From Microbacteriaceae bacterium (GTDB taxonomy: Bacteria > Actinomycetota > Actinomycetes > Actinomycetales > Microbacteriaceae): a stretch of 15,330 nt of DNA. The notes beneath the pieces are model-generated. The model was not told the origin of the DNA. It did not search any database and saw only the letters and a list, made by a program, of their open reading frames with translations. Below are positions 5,649-14,192 of the stretch, one piece after another. Where the stretch lies: the NCBI GenBank assembly GCA_030840185.1, contig JAUZFY010000102.1, forward strand, positions 1 to 15,330, written 5' to 3'. The number at the start of each line of letters is the position of its first letter. Positions within the stretch are counted from its first letter, which is position 1. Made by a program: the position numbers and the translations under genes.

Positions 5649-6755
5649 TTAGCGGGCGCCCTTTGGCGCGAAGACCTTTGCGACGATTCTCGCAATGATA
5701 TTCAACAGCACGACGAGGATAACCAGCAGCAGTGCGGCACCCCACGCCGAGGCGATGGAGGCGGCGATGTCCTGCCCGGGGAACTTGATGCCGGTGTAGG
5801 CGAGCACCGGGAGGGTCTGCATCGGCCCGAAGAACGGATTGACGTTGAAGTTGTCGGTGAAGCTCGCCGCCATGAAGATCGGAGCGGTCTCGCCGATGAC
5901 GCGGGCGATTGCGAGCATGACGCCGGTGACGATTCCCGCGATTGCCGTAGGCAGCACAATCTTGATGATGGTGGAGAACCGGGAGACGCCAAGGGCGAAC
6001 GATGCCTCGCGCAGGTCGTGCGGCACGAGCCGAAGCATTTCCTCACAGGATCGCACGACGATGGGGATCATCAGCACGGACAGGGCGACCGAGGCGGAGA
6101 ACCCGCTGAAGGCCTTCGGCCCGACGATGAGCGTGAACAGGGAAAACGCGAAAAGTCCGGCGACGATCGATGGGATGCCGGTCATCACGTCGACAAGGAA
6201 CGTCACGGTTCGCGCCATCCACTGCTTGGGCTTGGCATACTCGACGAGGTAAATCGAGGTGAGGATTCCGACTGGCACGGACATCAGCGTGGCGATCCCG
6301 GTGATCTCCAGGGTGCCAACGATTGCCTGCCAGGCCCCGGCGGTGATCGTCACCTTGAGGGTCTGCGGATTGAATACCGCTCCACCCGTCTGCGAGATGA
6401 AGCCCCAATTCAGTTGCGCGATGCCCTTGGCCGCGACGGTGAACAGAGTCGAAACCAGCGGCGCCATCGCGAGCAGGAAGGCAATGGTAACTACGCTCCG
6501 CACGATGCGATCGACCGCCTTTCGCCGGTTCTCGGCGAGTGTCGATAGGGCGGCGAGCACGATGAGGTAGAGCACTACCGAGAGGAATATCCAGCCGCCG
6601 AGGTTGAAGCCGAGGAGCATGAAGGCACCGCCCACCACAACGAGGGATCCGGCGAGCACGTAGAACTCGACGAATCGGGGGAGACGGCCGGCGGTGAGCG
6701 AATTCACCATTCCGCCTTGCGATTGCCGCCGATTGCTCTGGGCTGTCGCGGTCAC
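5649..6755 (-). CDS. pstA: Phosphate ABC transporter permease
   Basis: One of the two channel subunits for phosphate import. The 368 residues include the permease EAA loop [20 protein letters not shown] (248-267), which contacts PstB, and the [12 protein letters not shown] segment typical of PstA (193-204). Core membrane helices lie at about 88-108, 140-170, 185-212, 222-238, 268-290 and 335-357. Two extra hydrophobic segments near the N-terminus (about 33-50 and 54-74) make the protein longer than E. coli PstA (296 residues); this extension is common in actinobacteria. The GTG start overlaps the pstC stop by four bases (GTGA). A second possible start is Met16. Confidence 0.95.
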   Translation of the reverse strand: MTATAQSNRRQSQGGMVNSLTAGRLPRFVEFYVLAGSLVVVGGAFMLLGFNLGGWIFLSVVLYLIVLAALSTLAENRRKAVDRIVRSVVTIAFLLAMAPLVSTLFTVAAKGIAQLNWGFISQTGGAVFNPQTLKVTITAGAWQAIVGTLEITGIATLMSVPVGILTSIYLVEYAKPKQWMARTVTFLVDVMTGIPSIVAGLFAFSLFTLIVGPKAFSGFSASVALSVLMIPIVVRSCEEMLRLVPHDLREASFALGVSRFSTIIKIVLPTAIAGIVTGVMLAIARVIGETAPIFMAASFTDNFNVNPFFGPMQTLPVLAYTGIKFPGQDIAASIASAWGAALLLVILVVLLNIIARIVAKVFAPKGAR

Positions 6756-7885
6756 GCCGACGCCCCCTCAGCCTTGTCGCTCGTTCCGCGCACGGGGGAC
6801 AGCGCGGGATCGTTTGCCACGAACAGGCTGGCCGCCTCGGGCGGGGCGAGCTGCACGCGTCGTCGGGGTCCGCCGGACTTCCCGGTCCTCGACACGATGA
6901 ATCGGGCGACGATGTTCACCGCGAGGGAGATGACAAACAGCACGAGGCCAGTCCCGATCAGTGCCTTGCGCTGCAGAGCGTCTGCGACCTGGAAGTTGAG
7001 GGCGATGTTGGCCGCGATCGTCTGCGCGTTCTGACCCTCGGTGAGGATTCGTAGCGAGAACCCGATCGACGGAGAGATGATGAGGGCGATCGCCATTGTT
7101 TCGCCGAGAGCGCGGCCGAGACCAAGCAGCGTAGCGCTCACTACACCGGAGCGTGCATACGGGAAGACGGCGAGTTTGATCATTTCCCACTTGGTGGCGC
7201 CAAGCGCGAGGGCGGCCTCTTCATGAAGCCGTGGAGTCTGCAGGAAGATCTCCCGCGAAATGGAGCTGATGATCGGAAGGATCATCACGGCGAGCACGAC
7301 GCCGCCGGCGAGAATCGTCGATCCGGTGGTGGACGGCTTGCCCGCGAAGATGGGAATCCATCCGAGGTTCTGGTTCAGCCAGTCCGTGAGCGGCAAGAGA
7401 AGCGGGCGGATCACGATGATTCCCCACAGGCCGAAGACGATCGAGGGAACGGCGGCGAGAAGGTCGATGAGGTAACCGAGTACACCGGCGAGACGGCGCG
7501 GTGCGTAGTGCGAGATGAAGAGGGCGATGCCGATCGCGATCGGAGCGCCGATCACGAGGGCGATCGCGGAGACCCAGACGGTTCCCCAGATGAGCGGGGC
7601 GACATAGCTCCAGAAGCTGCTGTACCCCGCGGTCGGGCCCGTGGATAGCTCAGGGCTCGTCTTCCAGTCCGCGGTAATCGCGGGAATGGACTGCACAATC
7701 AGGAATGTGGCAACCGCAGCAAGGATGACCACGATGAGGACGGCGGAGCCGAGGCTCAGGCCGAAGAAGATGCGATCTGCCGGCCGGGACTTAAGCCGCG
7801 CCTGCCCCGCTCCCCCTCGGGGGGAGCGGGGCCCGGTCGCGCCGGCGGCGTTCCCACGGGATCGAACAGCTTCGCTGGTAGTCAC
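6752..7885 (-). CDS. pstC: Phosphate ABC transporter permease
   Basis: The partner channel subunit of PstA. The 377 residues have six expected membrane helices (about 42-66, 97-125, 136-163, 190-213, 249-274, 307-332), the PstC stretch AAVPSIVFGLWG (144-155) and the EAA loop HEEAALALGATKWEMIKLAV (221-240) that docks on PstB. The first 38 residues are a disordered Gly/Arg/Pro-rich tail, and the last 45 are also soluble. Start is GTG 7885 with a GAGAAAGAG purine stretch upstream. Part of the N-terminal tail (about residues 18-28) is encoded by a perfect 13-bp DNA hairpin, described separately. It follows pstS after 70 bases and is translationally coupled to pstA. Confidence 0.95.
   Translation of the reverse strand: MTTSEAVRSRGNAAGATGPRSPRGGAGQARLKSRPADRIFFGLSLGSAVLIVVILAAVATFLIVQSIPAITADWKTSPELSTGPTAGYSSFWSYVAPLIWGTVWVSAIALVIGAPIAIGIALFISHYAPRRLAGVLGYLIDLLAAVPSIVFGLWGIIVIRPLLLPLTDWLNQNLGWIPIFAGKPSTTGSTILAGGVVLAVMILPIISSISREIFLQTPRLHEEAALALGATKWEMIKLAVFPYARSGVVSATLLGLGRALGETMAIALIISPSIGFSLRILTEGQNAQTIAANIALNFQVADALQRKALIGTGLVLFVISLAVNIVARFIVSRTGKSGGPRRRVQLAPPEAASLFVANDPALSPVRGTSDKAEGASA
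7804..7832 (-). repeat. 13-bp perfect GC hairpin inside the pstC coding sequence
   Basis: Arms GCCCCGCTCCCCC (7804-7816) and GGGGGAGCGGGGC (7820-7832) with a 3-base TCG loop. It lies 54-82 bases into pstC and encodes the Gly/Pro/Arg-rich stretch GPRSPRGGAGQ of the disordered N-terminus. In the message this is an extremely stable hairpin close to the start codon, able to slow ribosomes or stop polymerase. Confidence 0.8.
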
Positions 7886-7916
7886 TGATCTCTTTCTCGT
7901 ATGGCGCCGGGAGGTC

Positions 7917-7947
7917 CTGCCGGTCTCGCGTGAATCGAGACCGGCAG
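7917..7947 (-). repeat. 12-bp perfect hairpin between pstS and pstC
   Basis: Arms CTGCCGGTCTCG (7917-7928) and CGAGACCGGCAG (7936-7947) around a 7-base loop, beginning 8 bases after the pstS stop codon. No T-run follows on the minus strand, so it is less likely a full intrinsic terminator than a stabiliser of the pstS message end or a partial terminator. Either would raise PstS over PstCAB, as binding protein is needed in excess. Confidence 0.75.
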
Positions 7948-7955
7948 AACGGATG

Positions 7956-9080
7956 TTACTTGACCAGAGCGAGGCTCTTCTGGACGTCCGCGAGGATTGC
8001 GGCCGGGAGAGGAGCGGAACCCGCGTTCTTCGCGGCGATTGCCTGGCCGATCTCGCTACCGATGTAGCCGAGGTATGCCTTCGTGACCTTCGCCTGCGCA
8101 GGGTCCTTGAAAGTGGTGCACAGGATCTGGTAGGAGAGCAGCGGAATCGGGTAAGAATCCTTGTTCGTGATCTTCGAGTAGTCGAGAACCTGGGTCAGGT
8201 CACCCTTGGTGCTCGGCGTCGTCGTGGCAGCGGCCGCGAACGCGTTGGTCGCGCCCTTCGCGGAGTAGGTGACGAAGGTCTTGGCGGTGCCGACCTGGAT
8301 GTCGGCTGCCGTCGCGGTTCCGATGGAGCTGTGGTCGGCGTAGCCGATCGTTCCAGCGCCGGCGGTGACGGTGTTGACAACGCCCGAACCACCCTGCTGG
8401 CCGCTCGTGCCGGCAACGGGCCACGCCGTGCCGGCCGCCTGGGTGAAGATGCTCGGCTGTACGTCGTGCAGGTACGTCGTGAAGTTAGCCGTCGTGCCGG
8501 AGCCGTCCGAACGGGTCACAACGGTGATCGCGGTCGAGGGGAGGCTGGCACCCGGGTTGTCGGCGGCGATGGCCGGGTCGTTCCAGGTCTTGACCTGCAG
8601 GGTGAAGATCTTCGCGAGCGTGGCCGAGGAGAGCTTCAGGCCGGTGACGCCGGGGAGGTTGTAGATGATCGCGACGCCGGAGAGGTAGGCCGGGAGGTCT
8701 AGCGCGCCGCCCGCTCCGCAGTTCGCCTGCGACGAGGTCTGCTGCGCGGCAGTGAGGGCCGCGTCGGAGCCCGCGAAGTCGTAGCTGCCGGCGAGCCAGT
8801 TGGTGACGCCGCCGCCCGAGCCCTGCGACTTGTCGTAGTTGATTGTGGTGCCAGCAACCTGCGTGTGGAACGCGGTAGACCAGGCCGTCTGGGCGTTGGC
8901 CTGAGCGCTCGATCCTCCGGCGGTGATGGTGCCGGTGAGGGTGGTGTCGAGCGGGGTAGCGGCGCTCGTGGCATTGTTCGATGCGCCAGGCGTCGCGCTC
9001 GGCGTGCTCGCGCAGGAGGTGAGAGCGATCGCAGCTGCGAGCGCGACTGCGCCTGCGGTTGCTACATGCTTGAACTTCAC
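7956..9080 (-). CDS. pstS: Phosphate-binding lipoprotein of the Pst transporter
   Basis: The outside receptor that captures phosphate and passes it to PstCA. The 374-residue precursor has a lipoprotein signal (KFKH, hydrophobic 6-20, lipobox LTSC 20-23), so Cys23 anchors it to the membrane; a Ser/Thr/Ala-rich linker follows to about 45. Phosphate-contact loops are visible: TAGGSSAQ (53-60), SQGSGGG (85-91), AGSDAALT (103-110) and RSDGSGTTANF (190-200). The start is GTG 9080 with GAAGGGA upstream; an in-frame ATG at 9161 would hide the signal peptide and cover promoter DNA, so it was rejected. First gene of pstSCAB. A PHO-box-like direct repeat lies upstream, which suggests induction under phosphate limitation. 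Confidence 0.97.
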   Translation of the reverse strand: MKFKHVATAGAVALAAAIALTSCASTPSATPGASNNATSAATPLDTTLTGTITAGGSSAQANAQTAWSTAFHTQVAGTTINYDKSQGSGGGVTNWLAGSYDFAGSDAALTAAQQTSSQANCGAGGALDLPAYLSGVAIIYNLPGVTGLKLSSATLAKIFTLQVKTWNDPAIAADNPGASLPSTAITVVTRSDGSGTTANFTTYLHDVQPSIFTQAAGTAWPVAGTSGQQGGSGVVNTVTAGAGTIGYADHSSIGTATAADIQVGTAKTFVTYSAKGATNAFAAAATTTPSTKGDLTQVLDYSKITNKDSYPIPLLSYQILCTTFKDPAQAKVTKAYLGYIGSEIGQAIAAKNAGSAPLPAAILADVQKSLALVK

Positions 9081-9144
9081 TGTGTTCCCTTCGGGGTGGT
9101 GACCACGGCGCGCGAGCATGCAAGTGGCTCGGGTGCCGGGGGGA

Positions 9145-9158
9145 GACCGGTGCCGGTC
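9145..9158. promoter_or_regulatory. Short palindrome in the pstS leader
   Basis: GACCGG-TG-CCGGTC is a 6-bp inverted repeat between the proposed -10 box and the pstS start. It may be an extra operator or a leader hairpin; nothing further can be said. Confidence 0.25.
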
Positions 9159-9167
9159 CAAAAGATG

Positions 9168-9173
9168 ACGTTA
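9168..9173 (-). promoter_or_regulatory. Possible -10 box of the pst operon
   Basis: TAACGT on the minus strand fits TAnnnT and lies downstream of the PHO-box-like repeats. The -35 region is poor, as expected for an activator-dependent promoter. Confidence 0.35.
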
Positions 9174-9182
9174 GGCGGGGAC

Positions 9183-9222
9183 GGTGTCCACGTTCGTCCT
9201 AGAAGATGAACGGGAGGTTAAC
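9183..9222 (-). promoter_or_regulatory. PHO-box-like direct repeat upstream of pstS
   Basis: Read on the minus strand, GTTAACC (9216-9222), four bases, then GTTCATC (9205-9211): two units with 11-base spacing, each close to the GTTCACC unit bound by actinobacterial PhoP/RegX3 regulators. A poor third unit (9194-9200) and a better fourth, GGACACC (9183-9189), keep the same 11-base phase. This is the expected site of phosphate-starvation control of pstSCAB. Confidence 0.55.
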
Positions 9223-9251
9223 AGATGTCGAAATGTCGTCGCAACGCCGTG

Positions 9252-10193
9252 TCACCGGATGGCCGGGCCGTGGGTTTCGACGGCGACGAGCGGGCCATCG
9301 GGATGCTGGCGTGAAACGTGCAGCACGGAGTATTCGGAGGTGGAGAGCATGCCAGCTCGGCGAAGCGGGGCGTCATACGGTGAGTTCGTTGCCGCCGCAA
9401 TCTCGCGGATGATCTCGGGAATCACCGGACCGTGGCTGCATAGCACCACGGCTCGGCCCTTGCGCAAGCGCTTCCGAACCGTTTCCGACACGCTAGCGGT
9501 GCCCTCTTCGAAGCCATCCTGGCTGATCGACTCGGACGCGGTCACCGGGATTCCGGTGACGTCGGACAGCGGCCTGATCGTGTCGAGGCACCGCACAGCC
9601 GTGCTGCTGATCAACTTGCGCGGTCCCCACGCCGCGATCGAAGGTGCAACATTGCGTGACTGCTCGATCCCGCGGTGCATCAGCGGCCGGGTGACGTCCG
9701 GTCCGTCCCAGGTCGCCGGGGGAACGGCCTTGCCGTGCCGCAGCACGATAATCGGGAAGGTTCGCGCGGTGCCGCTCTGGACCCGGGCGGCGAAACGGTC
9801 GAGCACGTCCCGGTCCCGGTCGTAGGACAGCTTGGCGCGCGCCGACTTGAGCGGAAGCCACTCGAGCGCGGCGATCTCCTGGTTGGGGGAGAAGGTGGAT
9901 GCCGCAATCGCCTTGGCCTTCACCTCTGCTGCCCAATAGAAGACGATCTTTTCGCGGCCGCCCGGCATGGTGTACTCGATGGTTCCGAGCGGTGCACCGA
10001 GGGCGATGGATAGCCCGGTCTCCTCGGCGATCTCCCGCACCGCGGTCTGCGGCGGGGACTCGCCAGGGTCGACCTTTCCTTTTGGCAGGGAAACGTCGGC
10101 GCGCTGCGCCCGGTGCACGACCAACACCTGGATTGAGCCATTCACCTCACGCCAGCAGACAGCCCCGGCGGCCTGGACGACCCCCGGCCCCAT
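9252..10193 (-). CDS. mutT1: Nudix hydrolase fused to a histidine phosphatase (MutT1-like)
   Basis: Two catalytic domains in 313 residues. The Nudix box is complete: GKVDPGE, seven residues, then REIAEETGL (about 39-61), which binds metal for pyrophosphate cleavage. The second half begins with the RHG motif of the phosphoglycerate mutase-like phosphatases (VLRHGKA near 150-156) and has the second catalytic histidine in CSHGP (near 252-256). In mycobacteria MutT1 converts 8-oxo-GTP/8-oxo-dGTP stepwise to the monophosphate and also splits diadenosine polyphosphates. It follows ppk directly in the same operon, an arrangement I also recall for ppk1-mutT1 of M. tuberculosis. The start is either ATG 10193, chosen here, or a TTG at 10202 that overlaps the ppk stop (TTGA). 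Confidence 0.92.
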   Translation of the reverse strand: MGPGVVQAAGAVCWREVNGSIQVLVVHRAQRADVSLPKGKVDPGESPPQTAVREIAEETGLSIALGAPLGTIEYTMPGGREKIVFYWAAEVKAKAIAASTFSPNQEIAALEWLPLKSARAKLSYDRDRDVLDRFAARVQSGTARTFPIIVLRHGKAVPPATWDGPDVTRPLMHRGIEQSRNVAPSIAAWGPRKLISSTAVRCLDTIRPLSDVTGIPVTASESISQDGFEEGTASVSETVRKRLRKGRAVVLCSHGPVIPEIIREIAAATNSPYDAPLRRAGMLSTSEYSVLHVSRQHPDGPLVAVETHGPAIR

Positions 10194-10198
10194 CAGGC

Positions 10199-12376
10199 TC
10201 AACGGATCACTCCGGTGCGCTTCCTCTGAGAGATCTGTCGCATTCGAACGTTCTGCATGTCGGCGAGGAGCGATCCATCCTCCGCGCGGTGGTGCCTGGT
10301 CCAGTTGCCGTCCGGCCCAAGTTTCCAGTGCGCGGTGTCGTCGGACATTGCGAGGTCGAATAGGTCCTCGATCTCGCGGAGGTGGTCAGCGCTCGTCAGT
10401 CGAACGAGCGCCTCCACCCGACGGTCGAGGTTGCGGTGCATGAGGTCGGCGCTGCCGATGTACACCTGAGGGTCGCCGCCGTTGATGAAGGAGAAGATGC
10501 GCGAATGCTCGAGGTAACGGCCGAGGATGGAACGCACCTCGATGTTCTCGCTGAGCCCCTCGACGCCCGGCTTGATGCCGCAAATGCCGCGAACGACGAG
10601 CTCGACCGGGACTCCGGCCTCGCTCGCCCGATACAGGGCGTCGATGAGGGCTTCGTCGACGATCGAATTGAGCTTGATCCGGATGCCGGACGGCATCCCG
10701 TTTCGTGCGTTCGCGGCCTCGATGCGGATTCGCTTGATGAGGCCCGTGCGCAGATGAAGCGGCGCGACAAGCAATCGCTTGAACTTCTTCTCGATCGCGT
10801 AACCGGAAAGCTCGTTGAACAGGCGGGTGAGGTCCTTGCCGACGGTTCCGCTCGCGGTGAGCAGGCCGAAATCCTCGTAGATCCGGCTCGTCTTCGGGTT
10901 GTAGTTGCCGGTGCCGATGTGGCTGTAGTGCTTCAGGACACCGTTCTCCTGGCGAATGACGAGGGCGAGCTTGCAGTGCGTCTTCAGGCCGACAAGCCCG
11001 TACACCACGTGCACGCCGGCCTTCTCGAGCTTGCGGGCCCAGCTGATGTTGGCCGACTCGTCGAATCGGGCCTTGATTTCCACGAGCGCCAGAACCTGCT
11101 TGCCGGCCTCGGCCGCCTGAATGAGCGCCTCGACGATCGGACTGTCGCCGGAGGTGCGGTACAGCGTCTGCTTGATGGCGAGCACGTTCGGGTCGGCAGC
11201 CGCTTGCTCGAGGAACGCTTGAACGCTCGTGGCGAATGACTCGTACGGGTGGTGGAGCAGGATGTCCTGGCGCGCGATGGAGCCGAAGATGTCGGGGGTG
11301 GCGTTCGGTTCGAGTGGCTGAAGCTGCACCGCCGTGGTGGGAACGTGCCGACGGTACTTGAGAGTCGGCCGGTCGATCTTGTTGAGTTCGAAGAGTCCGC
11401 CGAGGTCGAGCGGCGCGGGAAGTCGGTAGACCTCCTGTTTCGTGATCTCGAGTTCACGCACGAGGAGGTTGAGCGTGAGGTCATCCATGTCGTCCGTGAT
11501 CTCGAGACGGATTGGCGGCCCGAACCGGCGGCGGAGCAGTTCGCGTTCGAGCGTCTGGATGAGGTTTTCCGACTCGTCTTCCTCAATCACGACGTCTTCG
11601 TTCCGGGTCACCCGGAATTCGTGATGGTCGAGAATCTCCATTCCCGGGAACAGGTCGCCGAGGTGATTCGAGATGAGGTCCTCGAGCGGGATGAACCGAA
11701 GCAAGCCGCTGCCGTCATCCGGAAGCTGCACGAACCGTGGCAGCATCGGCGGAACCTTGACCCGGGCGAACTCCTCCTTGCCGATCTTCGGGTTGCGCAC
11801 CCGAACCGACAGGTTGAGCGAGAGGCCCGAGATATACGGGAACGGGTGCGCCGGGTCGACCGCGAGCGGCATGAGCACGGGAAAGATGCGGGCCGAGAAG
11901 ATCTCGTCGAGCGACTCGCGGTCGGCAGGGCCAAGGTCTGCCCAAGTCTCGATGTGTATGCCGGCGTCGTCGAGATCCGGTTTCACCAGGTCCCGGAACG
12001 CCAAGGCGTGCCGTGTCTGCAGTTCGTGTGCGCGATCCTGGATGACGGCGAGCACTTCGGTCGGCGCCGCACCGACGTTGGTGGGGACGGCGAGCCCGGT
12101 CATAATGCGACGTTTCAGGCCGGCGATGCGCACCATGAAGAATTCGTCGAGGTTGCTCGCGAAGATGGCGAGGAAGTTGGATCGCTCGAGAAGCGGAAGT
12201 TCTGGATCCTCGGCGAGCTCCAACACCCGGGTGTTGAAGGCGAGCCAGCTCAGCTCCCGGTCGAGGTAGCGGTCGGTGGGGAGGGTTCCGTCGTCAACCC
12301 ACGCCGACTCGTAGTCGTCGTCGTCGAGACTGTCGGTGGCAAGGCCCGCGTCACCCAAATATGTCTCGCTGCTCAT
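10199..12376 (-). CDS. ppk: Polyphosphate kinase 1
   Basis: Makes polyphosphate from ATP, reversibly, at the membrane or in polyphosphate granules. The 725 residues show the four-domain PPK1 plan: N-domain [17 protein letters not shown] (about 39-55) with [14 protein letters not shown] (73-86), head domain with [14 protein letters not shown] (176-189), and two phospholipase-D-like catalytic domains. The phospho-accepting histidine lies in VGLKTHCK (His467), before [11 protein letters not shown] (483-493); the second catalytic histidine is in RYLEHSRIF (His624), followed by [16 protein letters not shown]. An acidic N-terminal tail (1-34) is an actinobacterial feature. Start ATG 12376 is chosen because the decamer GTGGGATGAT precedes it at leaderless spacing and the longer frame adds only basic, low-complexity residues. 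mutT1 follows within 5 bases. Confidence 0.97.
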   Translation of the reverse strand: MSSETYLGDAGLATDSLDDDDYESAWVDDGTLPTDRYLDRELSWLAFNTRVLELAEDPELPLLERSNFLAIFASNLDEFFMVRIAGLKRRIMTGLAVPTNVGAAPTEVLAVIQDRAHELQTRHALAFRDLVKPDLDDAGIHIETWADLGPADRESLDEIFSARIFPVLMPLAVDPAHPFPYISGLSLNLSVRVRNPKIGKEEFARVKVPPMLPRFVQLPDDGSGLLRFIPLEDLISNHLGDLFPGMEILDHHEFRVTRNEDVVIEEDESENLIQTLERELLRRRFGPPIRLEITDDMDDLTLNLLVRELEITKQEVYRLPAPLDLGGLFELNKIDRPTLKYRRHVPTTAVQLQPLEPNATPDIFGSIARQDILLHHPYESFATSVQAFLEQAAADPNVLAIKQTLYRTSGDSPIVEALIQAAEAGKQVLALVEIKARFDESANISWARKLEKAGVHVVYGLVGLKTHCKLALVIRQENGVLKHYSHIGTGNYNPKTSRIYEDFGLLTASGTVGKDLTRLFNELSGYAIEKKFKRLLVAPLHLRTGLIKRIRIEAANARNGMPSGIRIKLNSIVDEALIDALYRASEAGVPVELVVRGICGIKPGVEGLSENIEVRSILGRYLEHSRIFSFINGGDPQVYIGSADLMHRNLDRRVEALVRLTSADHLREIEDLFDLAMSDDTAHWKLGPDGNWTRHHRAEDGSLLADMQNVRMRQISQRKRTGVIR

Positions 12377-12382
12377 TACCTC

Positions 12383-12392
12383 ATCATCCCAC
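12383..12392 (-). promoter_or_regulatory. ppk start signal GTGGGATGAT, leaderless arrangement
   Basis: On the minus strand GTGGGATGAT is followed by six bases and the ATG at 12376, identical in sequence and spacing to the signal before the Lrp-type gene at 1617. GATGAT would be the -10 box. A GAGG two bases before the ATG is too close to act well as a ribosome site. Confidence 0.4.
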
Positions 12393-12492
12393 TTCCCTTC
12401 CCCGGAGCGGCTGGCTCCTCGCTGATTCCGTGCCCGTGCCCGTGCTCCCACCGCCGTTTCCGTTCCTGCGTGGTCGCCCCCGCCGGGTACCG

Positions 12493-12568
12493 AAAACGCA
12501 GGAGATTCACCACCGTTGGCGGCAATACGCGTGGATGTGGTGCTTTCGCGGTGAATGTCCTGCGTTTT
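12493..12568. repeat. 19-bp inverted repeat between mshD and ppk, possible terminator or palindromic repeat
   Basis: The arms 12493-12511 and 12550-12568 pair over 19 bases with one mismatch: AAAACGCAGGA then ATTCACC on the left, GGTGAAT then TCCTGCGTTTT on the right, around a 38-base centre. For the glnR-mshD message this lies 45 bases past the mshD stop and its 3' arm ends in GCGTTTT, so it may end that transcript. The A-tract/T-tract symmetry would let it work in both directions. The loop is long for an intrinsic terminator, so a REP-like repeat is an alternative. Confidence 0.6.
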
Positions 12569-12612
12569 GGGTGACGGGCAGGAGTGACGCGGGGCGGCAG
12601 GCGCGGCGCGCG

Positions 12613-13446
12613 TCAGCTGGCGGCGTATTGGATGTCGATTGCGTGCTCCGTGAAACCGAGCGATCGGTAGAGGCTAACGGCAGCAACGTTGTCCGCATCC
12701 ACGTAGAGAGCGGCGGTGCGGATGCCGCGGTCGGCCAGCCGCGCGAAGCCGGCGGCCATCAGGCGGCGGCCGAGCCCCTCGCCCTGCCGGTCCGGATCGA
12801 CTCCCACGACGTAGAACTCGCCGATGCCGTCCTCGAGCTTGAGCCAGCAATAGCCGATAAGCGCGTCGCCGTCGCGCAGCAGGAGGAAATCATTTGCGTC
12901 GAACCACGGCTCGGCCGTCAGCGCTTCCAGGTCGGACTGGCTCACCGACCCCTGCTCGGGGTGGAAGGCGAACGCCCGGCCGTTGACCCGCAACCACTCG
13001 GCATCGTCGATCCCGGGCCGGAAGGCGCTGGCCCCGGCGGCCGTCGCCGATCCGTCCGACGTCGCCGACCCGACAGGGGGCGCCGCTGGCACCGGGGCAC
13101 GCAACTGCAACAGCGAGCGAACCGGACTCAGCCCGTGACTCGCGGCCAGCGCTCGCGCGGCGGGATGATCCCCGTGCGCCCAAATCAGCAGCCCCGGTTC
13201 GGCGGATGCGAGAATCGACTCGAGCAGCGTGGTGCCGATTCCGCGACCGCGCGCGGCGGGATCCACTACGAACTCGGCTTCGACACGATTGACAATCGCG
13301 ACCGCGAGCTCATCGATGGTGACCAGTTCGCGCTCGCCGCGGCGCAGTTCCACGAGGCTCTGGTCCGAAAACGGCGGTTGCCCATCCGTCGCCCGGGCCC
13401 GCTCGACGAGCGCGGGAACGAAGTCAGGAATTGACGGGCTGGGCAA
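12613..13446 (-). CDS. mshD: Mycothiol synthase
   Basis: Last step of mycothiol synthesis: acetyl transfer from acetyl-CoA to the cysteine amine of Cys-GlcN-Ins. The 277-residue product has two GNAT domains, as in known MshD (about 315 residues in M. tuberculosis). The N-terminal one has the acetyl-CoA loop [16 protein letters not shown] (60-75); the active C-terminal one has [18 protein letters not shown] (213-230) and ends with [18 protein letters not shown] (248-265). The motif [14 protein letters not shown] (153-166) is typical of MshD. An Ala/Ser/Gly linker (117-142) joins the halves. The only reasonable start is TTG 13446, with GAGG about nine bases upstream, giving a 23-base overlap with glnR; longer frames run deep into glnR. 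It also shows that the organism makes mycothiol. Confidence 0.93.
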   Translation of the reverse strand: MPSPSIPDFVPALVERARATDGQPPFSDQSLVELRRGERELVTIDELAVAIVNRVEAEFVVDPAARGRGIGTTLLESILASAEPGLLIWAHGDHPAARALAASHGLSPVRSLLQLRAPVPAAPPVGSATSDGSATAAGASAFRPGIDDAEWLRVNGRAFAFHPEQGSVSQSDLEALTAEPWFDANDFLLLRDGDALIGYCWLKLEDGIGEFYVVGVDPDRQGEGLGRRLMAAGFARLADRGIRTAALYVDADNVAAVSLYRSLGFTEHAIDIQYAAS

Positions 13447-14116
13447 TGCGATCAGCCTCGTCGTCGTACACGTTGAAGCGGTATCCCACGTTGCGAACGG
13501 TGCCGATGAGCGACTCGAGGTCGCCGAGCTTCGCACGAAGGCGCCTCACGTGCACGTCGACAGTTCGGGTTCCGCCGAAATAGTCGTACCCCCAGACCTC
13601 GCTGAGCAGCTGCTCGCGGGTGAAGACTCGAGAGGGATGCGTCGCGAGGAAGCGCAACAGCTCGAACTCCTTGAAGGTGAGGTCGAGCGGTCGTCCGTGC
13701 ACCTTGGCGGAATAGCTCGCCTCGTCGATCACGACGCCGGACGCATGAATCTTGTTGCTCGTCTTGTCGATTGCCTGGCGTCCGACGACAAGCCGGATGC
13801 GGGCATCGACCTCCGCCGGCCCGGCGGTTTCGAGAATCACATCATCGATCGCCCAGTCGGCGCTCACCGCGGCGAGCCCGCCCTCCGTGAGGATGAGCAT
13901 GAGCGGAACGTTGACGCCGGTCGTGTTGAGGATCTTGCACAGCGACTTGGCGCTCGCGAGGTCGTGACGGCCATCGATCAGAATCAGATCGGAACTTGGC
14001 GCGGTGATGAGCGAAGCCGGCTCGGCGGGGATCTGGCGCGTCCTGTGACTGAGCAGTCCAAGGGCGGGCAAGACATCGCTGTTGACGGCAGAAGTCAGGA
14101 TTAAGAGCTGCGCCAA
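13424..14116 (-). CDS. glnR: Orphan OmpR-type response regulator, GlnR
   Basis: Global nitrogen regulator of actinobacteria, acting on genes such as glnA and amtB. The 230-residue protein has an atypical receiver (1-112): the acidic pair and the conserved Lys are missing, but Asp48 in LILIDGRHD is kept with Arg50 two residues on, the arrangement known to hold unphosphorylated GlnR dimers together. Stretches [20 protein letters not shown] (77-96) and [10 protein letters not shown] match GlnR closely. The C-terminus is a winged-helix DNA-binding domain ([20 protein letters not shown], then [20 protein letters not shown]). Start TTG 14116 is preferred: GGAGG lies five bases upstream and it places the Asp at 48, as in M. 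tuberculosis; GTG 14140 is the longer option. mshD overlaps the 3' end. Confidence 0.92.
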   Translation of the reverse strand: MAQLLILTSAVNSDVLPALGLLSHRTRQIPAEPASLITAPSSDLILIDGRHDLASAKSLCKILNTTGVNVPLMLILTEGGLAAVSADWAIDDVILETAGPAEVDARIRLVVGRQAIDKTSNKIHASGVVIDEASYSAKVHGRPLDLTFKEFELLRFLATHPSRVFTREQLLSEVWGYDYFGGTRTVDVHVRRLRAKLGDLESLIGTVRNVGYRFNVYDDEADRIAQPVNS

Positions 14117-14140
14117 CAAGTCCTCCAAGTGCCAGTCCAC

Positions 14141-14146
14141 AGTCTA
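14141..14146 (-). promoter_or_regulatory. Possible -10 box of glnR-mshD
   Basis: TAGACT on the minus strand directly precedes the GTG at 14140. A transcript from it would begin near 14134, inside the longer reading frame, and leave a short leader containing GGAGG before TTG 14116. This supports the shorter GlnR start. Confidence 0.4.
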
Positions 14147-14180
14147 AAGGCTCTTTGGCGGCTCGTTCTGCGCGGTAGTG

Positions 14181-14186
14181 CACAAT
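14181..14186 (+). promoter_or_regulatory. -10-like hexamer of the membrane protein gene at 14193
   Basis: CACAAT followed by six bases and GTG 14193, the same leaderless spacing as several other genes here. There is no ribosome site before this GTG. Confidence 0.35.
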
Positions 14187-14192
14187 TGGTCC

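Noticed and set aside
5601..6548. 315-residue plus-strand frame rich in Asp, Gly and Arg
   Set aside because: Shadow of pstA on the other strand; composition mirrors hydrophobic codons and no domain is visible.
12429..12446. Tandem GTGCCC units upstream of ppk
   Set aside because: Only about three short copies, the last one imperfect; common in GC-rich intergenic DNA.
11249..12574. 441-residue plus-strand frame opposite ppk
   Set aside because: Long antisense frame caused by high GC; the ppk frame carries all family motifs and this one has no recognisable domain.
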